From the NCBI GenBank assembly GCA_963745405.1, contig CAVUWY010000002.1:558001-622000 (forward strand): a stretch of 64,000 nt of DNA, given 5' to 3'. The position numbers and the translations under genes were made by a program. Shown here in pieces: positions 16,492 to 24,062 of the stretch. Source of the stretch: C-114 sp963745405. Its GTDB lineage: Bacteria > Chloroflexota > Limnocylindria > Limnocylindrales > CSP1-4. Below the pieces are notes generated by a model, which worked only from the letters and a program-made list of their open reading frames with translations, was not told the origin of the DNA and made no database searches. How positions within the stretch are numbered: the stretch's first letter is position 1; every line of letters begins with the position of its first letter.

Positions 16492-17139
16492 TTGGCAACG
16501 AAGCCCCGAGGCTGGACCGGCGCCCGGACGCCGTCGGCCCTCAAGCGCGTCCGGACCGCGGAGCGCCGGGCGGCCGTCAACGGCCCTCGCCGGAGCGAGG
16601 CGAAGACGCTCGTCAACAAGGCCGTCAAGGTCGCCTCCGGCACGATCCCGGGCGATGCGGATCAGGCTCTCATCGACGCGCTGTCGGCGCTCGACAAGGC
16701 GGGCCGCAGCGGAGCGCTGCACAAGAACGCCGTCGCCCGACGCAAGTCGCGCCTGACCCGCAAGGTCAACGCGGCCCTCGGTGGCGAGCACGTCCAGACG
16801 GCGGGCAAGCCGACCAAGACGACCGGCACCGCCGCAGCCGCCAAGGCCGCCAAGGCCCGGATCGCTGCCGGCAAGTCGGTCAAGGCGAAGGGCGCCCAGA
16901 CGGCCGCCGGCAAGGCCCGCGCCGCGCTGTCGAAGTCGGCTCGCGCGGAGGCCGCCGCCGAAGCAGCGGCGAAGGCCGAGGCCGCGACAGCCGCAGCGCC
17001 GGCCAAGGCCGCCGGCTCCAAGGCGGCACCGGCCAGGAAGACCACCGCCGCGAAGCCGGCACCGAAGGCCACCGCCAAGGCCCCGGCCAAGAAGGCCCCG
17101 GCGAAGAAGGCCACTGCCAAGGCGGCCGACAAGGCCTGA
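16492..17139 (+). CDS. rpsT: 30S ribosomal protein S20 with long Lys/Ala-rich tail
   Basis: 215 aa from a TTG at 16492, with GAGG 7 nt upstream. Residues 10-95 match S20 (SALKRVRTAERRAAVN... LIDALSALDKAGRSGALHKNAVARRKSRLTRKVNAAL), a primary 16S-binding protein of the small subunit. S20 normally ends near residue 90. Here about 120 more residues follow, made almost only of Ala, Lys, Pro, Thr and Arg and ending in KAPAKKAPAKKATAKAADKA, like a histone-H1 C-terminal domain. The tail has no stop or frameshift and keeps the same codon style, so it appears real. A hairpin terminator follows at 17188-17212. Confidence 0.93.
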   Translation: MATKPRGWTGARTPSALKRVRTAERRAAVNGPRRSEAKTLVNKAVKVASGTIPGDADQALIDALSALDKAGRSGALHKNAVARRKSRLTRKVNAALGGEHVQTAGKPTKTTGTAAAAKAAKARIAAGKSVKAKGAQTAAGKARAALSKSARAEAAAEAAAKAEAATAAAPAKAAGSKAAPARKTTAAKPAPKATAKAPAKKAPAKKATAKAADKA

Positions 17140-17187
17140 TCCGCGGTCGACCTCCGCGGTCGGCAGCGCTCACGAACCACAACGATC

Positions 17188-17212
17188 AACGCCCGGTCGA
17201 CGACCGGGCGTT
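17188..17212 (+). terminator. Bidirectional hairpin terminator between rpsT and the eno operon
   Basis: AACGCCCGGTCG (17188-17199) and CGACCGGGCGTT (17201-17212) are perfect 12-bp arms around one central base. It sits between the converging rpsT and 17249-17827 genes. The TT(C)T after the stem on the plus strand and the leading AA give a small U-tract on either strand. Confidence 0.65.
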
Positions 17213-17248
17213 CTCGATCCCCGGCCCGGGCCGGGTCGCTCGCCGCCG

Positions 17249-17827
17249 CTACGTCTGGCGGGGCGCCAGGGTCGAGCCGGCCGTCGAGCGCGGCTTCGGG
17301 CGGACGAGGCCGTAGAGGAAGGCGCCGCCGAAACCGCCGACGGTGGTGATGAGCAGCAGCGTCTCCGCCGTGCTGAACTGCTGGTTCCAGTAGAACGCGG
17401 TGAACGAGGAGACGTCGGTCACGCCCTGGCTCTCGAGCTTGGCCGCCGCGCCCGGCTGGTCGAGGTAGCGGGCATAGACGCACGGAGCGCCGGTCTGGCA
17501 GGTCAGGGGCGCACCGAGGCTCGCGTCGCGATAGCCGTCGTCCGCGGCGAAGAAGAGCGCCTTCACGCCGAGCAGGAGGGCGGCCATCGTCAGCCCGGTC
17601 ACGAGGCCCGCGAACGTGCCGTTGACGAGGATCCGGCTCCATGGCCCGGCCTGCCGCTCGGAGCGCGTGTTGGCGTAGTAGCCGATGAGCAGGCCGGACA
17701 GCGGGGCGAGGAGCCAGTAGACCGGCTCGATCGGGATCACGAGAAGGAAGCTGACCCCGATGACGAGGGCCATCCCGATCCCGACGTAGGCGGCGACGAT
17801 CGCCCCCTTGTCGACGAACCGAGTCAC
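17249..17827 (-). CDS. Uncharacterised membrane protein of the glycolytic operon
   Basis: 192 aa. GTG start at 17827 overlaps the eno stop (GTGA). Four hydrophobic helices: IVAAYVGIGMALVIGVSFLLVI, VYWLLAPLSGLLIGYYA, NGTFAGLVTGLTMAALLLGV and the C-terminal TLLLITTVGGFGGAFLYGLV. A polar loop with two Cys (LTCQTGAPCVYARYLD) lies between helices 3 and 4, likely outside the membrane. The overlap puts it in the gap-pgk-eno transcript, but nothing in the sequence shows a glycolytic role. Family not recognised. Confidence 0.8.
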   Translation of the reverse strand: MTRFVDKGAIVAAYVGIGMALVIGVSFLLVIPIEPVYWLLAPLSGLLIGYYANTRSERQAGPWSRILVNGTFAGLVTGLTMAALLLGVKALFFAADDGYRDASLGAPLTCQTGAPCVYARYLDQPGAAAKLESQGVTDVSSFTAFYWNQQFSTAETLLLITTVGGFGGAFLYGLVRPKPRSTAGSTLAPRQT

Positions 17828-19188
17828 CCGACGGCACCGCCGACGGGCTGCGTGACCGCCGCGTCCGGCGCGCTCCCGCCGCCGGCCAGTGCGGCACGCC
17901 CGAGGTACCGGGCACCGTCGCCGAGCTCGTCGGCGATCCGCAGCAGCCGGTTGTACTTCGCCACCCGTTCCGAGCGGGACGGCGCACCGCTCTTGATCTG
18001 GCCGGTCCCCATGGCGACGACGAAGTCGGCGATGGTCGTGTCCTCGGTCTCGCCGGAGCGGTGCGACACGATCGCCGACCAGCCGGCCCGACGGGCGAGC
18101 TCGATCGCCTCGATCGTCTCGGTGACGGTTCCGATCTGGTTGAGCTTGATGAGCACCGAGTTGGCCGACCGCTCCGCGATCCCCCGCGCGATGAACCGCG
18201 GGTTCGTCACGAAGATGTCGTCACCGACGAGCTGGACCCGCGAGCCGAGACGGGCGTTGAGCTCGGCCCAGCCGGCCCAGTCGTCCTCGGCCAGGCCGTC
18301 CTCGAGCGAGACGATGGGATAGCGGTCGCACCACGTCGCCCAGAGGTCGATGAGCTCGCCCGAGTCGAGAGTCCGGTGCTCCTTCTCGAGGCGATAGCGG
18401 AACGGCGAGCCGTCGCTCCCCGAGCCGGCCTCGAGGATCGAGCTCGTCGCCGGGTCGAGGGCGATCGCGACGTCTTCGCCAGGGCGATAGCCGGCCCGCT
18501 CGATGGCCCGGAGGATGACCTCCACGGCCGCCTCGTTCGAGGCGAGCGACGGAGCGAAGCCGCCCTCGTCGCCCTGGCCGGTCGCGTGGCCCTCCGCATG
18601 GAGGATCGACCGCAGCGCGGCGAAGATCTCGGCGCCTGCCCGCAGCGCCTCGCCGTAGCTCGCGGCGCCGACCGGCATGACCATGAACTCCTGGAAATCG
18701 GTCGAGTCCTGGGCGTGTTTGCCGCCGTTGAGGATGTTGAACTGGGGCACCGGCAAGATCCGCGCTCCGGCCCCCCCGAGGTACCGGTAGAGCGGCAGGT
18801 CGTGGGCGCCGGCCGCGGCATGGGCGCAGGCGAGCGACACCCCGAGGACGGCGTTCGCGCCGAGCGCTCCCTTGTTCGGGGTCCCGTCGAGATCGATCAG
18901 CAGTCGGTCGACGCCCGGCTGGTCCGCTGCGTCGAGGCCGATCAGTTCCGGCCCGATCCGCTCGACGACGTTGGCGACCGCGGTGAGGACGCCCTTGCCG
19001 CCGTAGCGGGCCTTGTCGCCGTCGCGGAGCTCGACCGCCTCGTTGGCGCCGGTCGAGGCGCCAGACGGGACGGCCGCCCGGCCGACGGACCCGTCGACGA
19101 GGACGACGTCGACCTCGACGGTCGGGTTGCCGCGCGAATCGAGGATCTCTCGCGCGTTGACGAGATCGATCGTCGTGTCGACTGTCAT
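17824..19188 (-). CDS. eno: Phosphopyruvate hydratase (enolase)
   Basis: 454 aa, slightly longer than the common 420-430. Motifs: INAREILDSRGNPTVEVDV near the N-terminus (as LVNAREILDSRGNPTVEVDV), SGASTGANEAVELRDGD, GDEGGFAPSL, SLEDGLAEDDW, VGDDIFVTNPRF, LIKLNQIGTVTETIEAI, VSHRSGETEDTTIADF and IKSGAPSRSERVAKYNRLL. Catalytic Glu, Lys and metal-binding Asp/Glu residues are present. It interconverts 2-phosphoglycerate and phosphoenolpyruvate. The ATG overlaps the pgk stop (ATGA), placing it third in gap-pgk-eno. A short Gly/Ala tail (AALAGGGSAPDAAVTQPVGG) accounts for the extra length. Confidence 0.98.
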   Translation of the reverse strand: MTVDTTIDLVNAREILDSRGNPTVEVDVVLVDGSVGRAAVPSGASTGANEAVELRDGDKARYGGKGVLTAVANVVERIGPELIGLDAADQPGVDRLLIDLDGTPNKGALGANAVLGVSLACAHAAAGAHDLPLYRYLGGAGARILPVPQFNILNGGKHAQDSTDFQEFMVMPVGAASYGEALRAGAEIFAALRSILHAEGHATGQGDEGGFAPSLASNEAAVEVILRAIERAGYRPGEDVAIALDPATSSILEAGSGSDGSPFRYRLEKEHRTLDSGELIDLWATWCDRYPIVSLEDGLAEDDWAGWAELNARLGSRVQLVGDDIFVTNPRFIARGIAERSANSVLIKLNQIGTVTETIEAIELARRAGWSAIVSHRSGETEDTTIADFVVAMGTGQIKSGAPSRSERVAKYNRLLRIADELGDGARYLGRAALAGGGSAPDAAVTQPVGGAVG

Positions 19189-20447
19189 GCCTTCGCCTTT
19201 CCGGCGGCTGCGGCGGCCGCGCGAGCTTCGGCCGGGACCTTCTCCGCATCACCGGACGGCCGGTCCAGGAGGACGGCGATGCCGGGCAACTCCCGACCCT
19301 CGAGGAACTCGAGCGACGCCCCGCCGCCGGTGCTGATGTGGGTCATCTTCTCGGCCAGGCCCTGCTGCTGGATGGCGGCGACCGAATCGCCGCCGCCGAC
19401 GACGACCGTGGCGCCCTCGTCGGCCCGGCCCGCCAGGAAGCGAGCCATCGCGTTGGTCCCGTGGGCGAACGAGGGGATCTCGAAGACGCCGAGCGGGCCG
19501 TTCCAGAACACGGTCTGGACGCCGGCGAGGGCCCCCTCCATGATCTCCCGGCTCCGGACGCCGATATCGACGATGTGCCAGCTCGCCGGGATCTTCTCGG
19601 CCGGCAGCGTCTTGTACTCGGTGCCGCGGGTGACCTCCTTGGCCACGATGACGTCGACCGGCAGGACCACCGGCACCCCCCGCGCCTCGGCCGCGGCGAG
19701 GATCCGGCGGGCGTCGTCGACCCGATCGGGTTCGGCCAGGCTCTTGCCGATCGAGCGGCCCTGGGCAAGGAGGAACGTGTTGGCCATCCCGCCGCCGACG
19801 ACGAGGACGTCGACCTTGGTGAGGAGGTGCTCGAGGACCTTGATCTTGTCCGACACCTTGGCCCCGCCGACGACCGCGGCGAAGGGCCGCCGGGGAGACT
19901 CGAGGAGGTTCGAAAGCGCCTTGATCTCGGCCTCCATGAGGAGGCCCGCGTAGGCCGGCAGGATCATCGGTACGCCGACGGTCGACGCATGGGCCCGATG
20001 GGCCGTCCCGAAGGCGTCGTTGACGTAGATGTCGGCGTACGCGGCGAGGGCCGCCGCGAAGACCGGGTCGTTCTTCTCTTCCGCGGCGTGGAAGCGGAGG
20101 TTCTCGAGGAGCAGCAGCTCACCGGCCCGCAGCCGCTTGACGGCGTCCTCCGTCCCGAGCCCGAGCGCGTCGCCGGTCACCGGCACGTTACGGTTCAGGA
20201 GCTTCGAGAGCCGCTCGGCGACAGGCCGGAGGCGGAGGCTGTCCTGGACCTTGCCGTCCGGCCGGCCGAGATGGCTGGCCAGGACGAGGCGGGCACCCTG
20301 ACCGAGAAGCGCCCGGATCGTCGGGAGCGAAGCCTGGATGCGTTGATCGTCGGTCACCTTGCCGTCGGCGAGCGGGACGTTGAAATCGACCCGCACGAAG
20401 ACGCGCTGACCCGTGGCGTCGAAGTCACGGATGGTGAGTTTGTCCAT
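19185..20447 (-). CDS. pgk: Phosphoglycerate kinase
   Basis: 420 aa. RVFVRVDFNVPLADGKVTDD at the N-terminus and ASHLGRPDGK hold the phosphoglycerate-binding Arg/His residues. LLLENLRFHAAEEKND, VNDAFGTAHRAHASTVG, FAAVVGGAKVSDKIKVLEHL, FWNGPLGVFE and the C-terminal VVVGGGDSVAA with HISTGGGASLEFLEGRELPGI are all conserved. It makes ATP in glycolysis from 1,3-bisphosphoglycerate. It is linked to eno by an ATGA overlap and lies 46 bp after gap. The common pgk-tpi arrangement is absent: eno takes the place of tpi. Confidence 0.98.
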   Translation of the reverse strand: MDKLTIRDFDATGQRVFVRVDFNVPLADGKVTDDQRIQASLPTIRALLGQGARLVLASHLGRPDGKVQDSLRLRPVAERLSKLLNRNVPVTGDALGLGTEDAVKRLRAGELLLLENLRFHAAEEKNDPVFAAALAAYADIYVNDAFGTAHRAHASTVGVPMILPAYAGLLMEAEIKALSNLLESPRRPFAAVVGGAKVSDKIKVLEHLLTKVDVLVVGGGMANTFLLAQGRSIGKSLAEPDRVDDARRILAAAEARGVPVVLPVDVIVAKEVTRGTEYKTLPAEKIPASWHIVDIGVRSREIMEGALAGVQTVFWNGPLGVFEIPSFAHGTNAMARFLAGRADEGATVVVGGGDSVAAIQQQGLAEKMTHISTGGGASLEFLEGRELPGIAVLLDRPSGDAEKVPAEARAAAAAAGKAKA

Positions 20448-20493
20448 GGTTCGTCAGATCCTGTTCGTCTTGCGGTGATCGGCCCGGTGCCGA

Positions 20494-21519
20494 TCAGGCG
20501 TGGGCGGCAGCCGGCAGTCGCGCAGCGACGAAGGCGATGAGGTCGGCGACGCGGCAGCTGTAGCCCCATTCGTTGTCGTACCAGGCGATGACCTTCACCA
20601 TCGTCCCGCCGAGGACCATGGTCGACTCGGCGTCGATGATCGAGGACCGGGAGTCACCCCGGAAGTCGGTCGATACGAGCGGCTCGTCGGAGACACCGAG
20701 GATGCCCGCCATCGGGCCTGCGGCGGCCGTGCGGAAGGCTGCGTTCAGCTCCTCGACGGACGTTTCGCGGTTCACGTCGGCGGTGAAGTCGACGACGCTG
20801 ACAGTCGGCGTCGGAACGCGGAGGCTGAACCCGTCGAACCTGCCCTTGAGGTCCGGGATCACGAGCGCGAGCGCCTTGGCCGCACCGGTCGTGGTCGGGA
20901 TGATGTTCAGGCCGGCCGCCCGGGCACGGCGCGGATCCTTGTGCGCGACGTCGAGGATGCGCTGGTCGTTCGTGTAGCTGTGGATGGTGTTCATGAGCCC
21001 GCGCTCGATGCCGACCAGGTCGTGGACGACCTTCGCGGCCGGCGCCAGGCAGTTCGTGGTGCAGCTCGCGTTGCTGATGATGTGATGTCGGTCCGGGTCG
21101 TACTTGCCTTCGTTGACACCGAGCACGATCGTGATGTCCTCACCCTTGGCCGGGGCGCTGATGATGACCTTTCGCGCGCCGGCGGCGATGTGAGCGCCGG
21201 CCTTCTCCGCGGTCGTGAAGATGCCGGTCGACTCGAGGACGATGTCCACGCCCAGGTCGCCCCACGGGAGGGCCGCCGGGTCCTTCTCCTTCAGCACGCG
21301 GATCTCGCGTCCGTCGATCACGAGCGAGTCGTCGGTGTGGCCGACCGTCCCCGGATAGGCGCCATACGTGGAGTCGTGCTTGAACAGGAGGGCGTTCAGC
21401 TCCGTGTCCACGAGGTCGTTCACGGCGACGACCTCGACGTCCGGTGCCCGTTCGATGAGCGCCTTGAGCGACTGGCGCCCGATGCGGCCGAAGCCATTGA
21501 TGCCGACGCGGGTGGCCAT
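20494..21519 (-). CDS. gap: Glyceraldehyde-3-phosphate dehydrogenase (type I)
   Basis: 341 aa. The NAD-binding N-terminus is VGINGFGRIGRQSLKALIER, the catalytic motif ISNASCTTNCLAPAAKVVHD holds the active-site Cys, and HSYTNDQRILDVAHKDPRRARAA, TTTGAAKALALVIPDLKG and WYDNEWGYSCRVADLI follow. It is a phosphorylating, NAD-preferring class enzyme judged by the N-terminal Asp (VNDLVD). AGGAGG precedes the ATG at 21519. It heads gap-pgk-eno. A 16-bp perfect palindrome lies 30 bp upstream of the start and could be an operator. Confidence 0.98.
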   Translation of the reverse strand: MATRVGINGFGRIGRQSLKALIERAPDVEVVAVNDLVDTELNALLFKHDSTYGAYPGTVGHTDDSLVIDGREIRVLKEKDPAALPWGDLGVDIVLESTGIFTTAEKAGAHIAAGARKVIISAPAKGEDITIVLGVNEGKYDPDRHHIISNASCTTNCLAPAAKVVHDLVGIERGLMNTIHSYTNDQRILDVAHKDPRRARAAGLNIIPTTTGAAKALALVIPDLKGRFDGFSLRVPTPTVSVVDFTADVNRETSVEELNAAFRTAAAGPMAGILGVSDEPLVSTDFRGDSRSSIIDAESTMVLGGTMVKVIAWYDNEWGYSCRVADLIAFVAARLPAAAHA

Positions 21520-21548
21520 GGTTCGCCTCCTGGGATGTGCGAGGGATC

Positions 21549-21564
21549 GCGCGGCCGGCCGCGC
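21549..21564. promoter_or_regulatory. Perfect palindrome upstream of gap
   Basis: GCGCGGCCGGCCGCGC is fully self-complementary (16 bp), 30 bp upstream of the gap start codon. It lies in the 240-bp gap before the ROK gene. It may be an operator for the glycolytic operon or a hairpin for the upstream ROK transcript. At this G+C content chance is not excluded. Confidence 0.3.
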
Positions 21565-21759
21565 TGGTCGATCGATTCGTGGTGCCCCGGTCCGACGGCC
21601 GCGCTCGTCCCGCCGGAGACACCCATCGGGCGGCCAGGGCGGTCGGTTTCGGGCGCACCGAATTCCGGATGGGTCAATCCTACGATGCGGCGGCGGTTCT
21701 CGGACAGGGTCGGTCGGCCTGCCGCTTCGGGGTCCATCGGCCCCCGCACGCCGCCGGAC

Positions 21760-22782
21760 TCAGCGACCCGCGCCACCTCTGGCCAGCCGGGCATGGACGA
21801 GCTCGAGGCCGCCGACGAGGCCGACGTCGTCCCCGAGCGTCGCCGGCACGATGCGCACCCGGGCCGCCGGGATCCGGAACGCACGATGGGCGACGGCCTC
21901 TCGCGCCGGATCGAGCCACCGATCGCCCTGGCCTCGGGCCAGGCTGCCCCCGACGACGATGAGCTCCGGCGCGAAGACGTCGACGAACGACACCATCGCG
22001 GCGGCGAACGCTCGCCGAGCCTCGGCCATGATCGCGGTCGCCGCCGGGTCGCCGGCTTCCTCGAGCTCGGCCACGTCCCGGGCGGTGATGGGCTGGGGCG
22101 CCAGGTCTGCGGCAGCCGACGCGAGGCCCGGGGCGGTCCCGGCCGCGATCGCGTCCCGAGCGGCCCGGGCGATCGCCACGCCGCTGCTGTAGGCCTCGAG
22201 GTGGCCCCGCTCGCCGCAGTTGCAGGGCGGGCCGTCGAAGTCGACGACGAAGTGGCCGAGCTCGCCGGCCACCCCGTCCGGACCGGTTACGAGGCGACCC
22301 TCGCTGAGGATCGCACCGCCGAGGCCGGTCGAGACCGTGAGGTACAGCGCGTCGCGCGCTCCACGGGCGGCCCCGAACCCAAGCTCGCCGAGCATCGCGA
22401 CATGAGTGTCGCGGTCGAGGACCGCCGGAAGGCCGAACGCAGCGCCGATCGGGTCGGCGATCGCGACGTCGTGGAAGGCGACGCCCATGTTCGGCGGTTC
22501 GACGAGGCGGCCACGATGAGGATCGACCGGTCCCGGCGCGGAGATGCCTATCGCGACGACGCTCGAGGCCAGCGACGAGGGGACCGCCATAAGGACCTGT
22601 CTCAGCAGCTCGATCGAGTCGTCGAGGACGGCCGTCGGCCCGCCGTCGAGCCGGGTGATCCCGTCGGCCCGCGCCGCCAACGTCCCGTCGTGCTGGACCA
22701 CGGCAGCCCGGATCCGGCTTGCCCCGATATCGAGGGCAAGGACCGGCGCGCGGCCCGCCGGCCTAGCCGACTCGGGCGTCAT
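21760..22782 (-). CDS. ROK family sugar kinase (glucokinase-like)
   Basis: 340 aa from ATG 22782 (MTPESARP); the open frame further upstream crosses a terminator hairpin and is not used. The N-terminus is VLALDIGASRIRAAVVQHDG (the ATP phosphate-1 motif). GISAPGPVDPHRG, LYLTVSTGLGGAILSEG and GVAGELGHFVVD follow, then PPCNCGERGHLEAYSSG, the ROK zinc motif, where the usual third Cys (GCxE) is His. It most likely phosphorylates glucose or a related hexose to feed the adjacent gap-pgk-eno glycolytic genes. The substrate is inferred; ROK repressors are excluded because there is no N-terminal HTH. Confidence 0.9.
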   Translation of the reverse strand: MTPESARPAGRAPVLALDIGASRIRAAVVQHDGTLAARADGITRLDGGPTAVLDDSIELLRQVLMAVPSSLASSVVAIGISAPGPVDPHRGRLVEPPNMGVAFHDVAIADPIGAAFGLPAVLDRDTHVAMLGELGFGAARGARDALYLTVSTGLGGAILSEGRLVTGPDGVAGELGHFVVDFDGPPCNCGERGHLEAYSSGVAIARAARDAIAAGTAPGLASAAADLAPQPITARDVAELEEAGDPAATAIMAEARRAFAAAMVSFVDVFAPELIVVGGSLARGQGDRWLDPAREAVAHRAFRIPAARVRIVPATLGDDVGLVGGLELVHARLARGGAGR

Positions 22783-22825
22783 CGTCGGATGGTCATCGTG
22801 GATCGAAGACCCGCCGGACAAGCGA

Positions 22826-22853
22826 CGACCCCCGCCGTCGCCGGCGGGGGTCG
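22826..22853 (-). terminator. Terminator-like hairpin after the DUF5679 gene
   Basis: CGACCCCCGCC (22826-22836) and GGCGGGGGTCG (22843-22853) are perfect 11-bp arms around a 6-nt loop, 27 bp past the stop of the 46-aa gene and before the ROK start. No U-tract is visible. Confidence 0.55.
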
Positions 22854-22879
22854 CATGCGCTCGGATGTACAGGAAGTCG

Positions 22880-23020
22880 TCAGCCGCCGATCCGGAAGAC
22901 CTTGCCGCCACACTTCGGGCACGTGCCCTGGATAGCCGGCTTGCCGTTCTTCATCGTGATCTTCTGAGCGTTCTGGACTTCGACCTTCTGCTTGTCCTTG
23001 ACGCAATAGGCTTCTGCCAT
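22880..23020 (-). CDS. 46-aa DUF5679-type zinc-ribbon-like protein
   Basis: The complete small gene reads MAEAYCVKDKQKVEVQNAQ, then KITMKNGKPAIQGTCPKCGG, then KVFRIGG, ending in TGA at 22880. AGGAGG lies 10 nt upstream of the ATG. The C-terminal CPKCGGKVFRIG knuckle and an upstream Cys near residue 6 are typical of the DUF5679 family. Those proteins are small, probably metal-binding and of unknown function, and occur in actinobacteria and Chloroflexota. A strong hairpin follows, so it may be a single-gene transcript or end the uridine-phosphorylase transcript. Confidence 0.88.
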   Translation of the reverse strand: MAEAYCVKDKQKVEVQNAQKITMKNGKPAIQGTCPKCGGKVFRIGG

Positions 23021-23079
23021 TCGTCGGGTCCTCCTCTACTCCGCGTCGCGGCGCGAGACACACGTCACGCGTCCGCAGT

Positions 23080-23928
23080 TCACGATCGGTCCCAGAGCGA
23101 CGGTCGCCAGCGATCCGCCGCGGCTGCCTGCCGTTGACGGTCCATGTCGGCGAGGATGCGGAGCCCTTCCAGGCCCGTCTCCACGCACGCCGCCTCGGCT
23201 CGGTCCTTTGCCGCTCCGGCGACGAAATCGCCCGTGGTCCGCTGCGCATACACGGCGCATACGACCCCCGCTCGACTCCGGGCCAGGCCGGCCAACACGA
23301 GAAGCGCCGATGCCTCCATCTCGAAGTTCAGGACGCGCTGGCGCGCCATCTCCTCGGCGAGGTCAGGGTAGCGGATGGGCAGGCTCGGGATGGGGCGCCC
23401 TTGCGCCCCGAAAAACCCCGGTGCCGTCGCCGTTATCCCGACATGCGCGCGGTGGCCGAGCAGATCCGCGGCCTCGACGAGTGCAGCGACCGCCTCATAG
23501 TCGGCGACCGCCGGATACCCGTCGTGGACGAAGAAGCTCGTCGTCGCCTCGAGACGGACGGCGCCGCTCGAGATGACGAGGTCCCCCAGCCCGATCTCCG
23601 CTTGGAGCGCGCCGCAGGACCCCACCCTGATGAAGGTCGGTCGTTCCGTGATCGCCAGTATCTCCGCCACGACGATCTCGACGTTGTCCGTGCCGATGCC
23701 GGTCGAGACGACCGACACCCGCAGGCCGCGGTACGAGCCCGTCACCGTCACGAACTCCCGGTTGCGACGCTCCAGCTCGATCGAGTCGAGGCGCGTCGCG
23801 ATACGGGCCGTTCGGTCGGGGTCGCCGGGGAGGAGGATGTACTCGGCCAGTTCACCCGGGCCGAGTGCTATGTGGTACTGCCGTTCTCCCACTGGGAGGG
23901 CGACGCGGTGGTCCGCGCTCGTCGGCAA
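23080..23928 (-). CDS. udp: Uridine phosphorylase / nucleoside phosphorylase
   Basis: 282 aa. ILLPGDPDRTARIATRLDS is the phosphate-binding motif of NP-I phosphorylases. VSVVSTGIGTDNVEIVVAEI and FIRVGSCGALQAEIGLGDLVISS follow, with the base/ribose-binding VLNFEMEASALLVLAGL near residue 205. The phosphate-binding Arg (ITERPTFIRVG) is kept. It splits uridine (possibly also other nucleosides) to base and ribose-1-phosphate in the cytoplasm. It runs in the same direction as the DUF5679 and ROK genes but with a 60-bp gap. Specificity for uridine is inferred from the overall pattern. Confidence 0.9.
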   Translation of the reverse strand: MPTSADHRVALPVGERQYHIALGPGELAEYILLPGDPDRTARIATRLDSIELERRNREFVTVTGSYRGLRVSVVSTGIGTDNVEIVVAEILAITERPTFIRVGSCGALQAEIGLGDLVISSGAVRLEATTSFFVHDGYPAVADYEAVAALVEAADLLGHRAHVGITATAPGFFGAQGRPIPSLPIRYPDLAEEMARQRVLNFEMEASALLVLAGLARSRAGVVCAVYAQRTTGDFVAGAAKDRAEAACVETGLEGLRILADMDRQRQAAAADRWRPSLWDRS

Positions 23929-24062
23929 GACCTCTCCTCGCTCAACGATGGCGCTTCGCTGGCGCGAAACTCGGGCGAGGATAGCCCCGCGCTCGAACGA
24001 GCGTCAACCCGAGCCGAGCGTGGGCCGTGCTCGGGCGACGCTCCGGGCCGGCCGGTCGGGGC

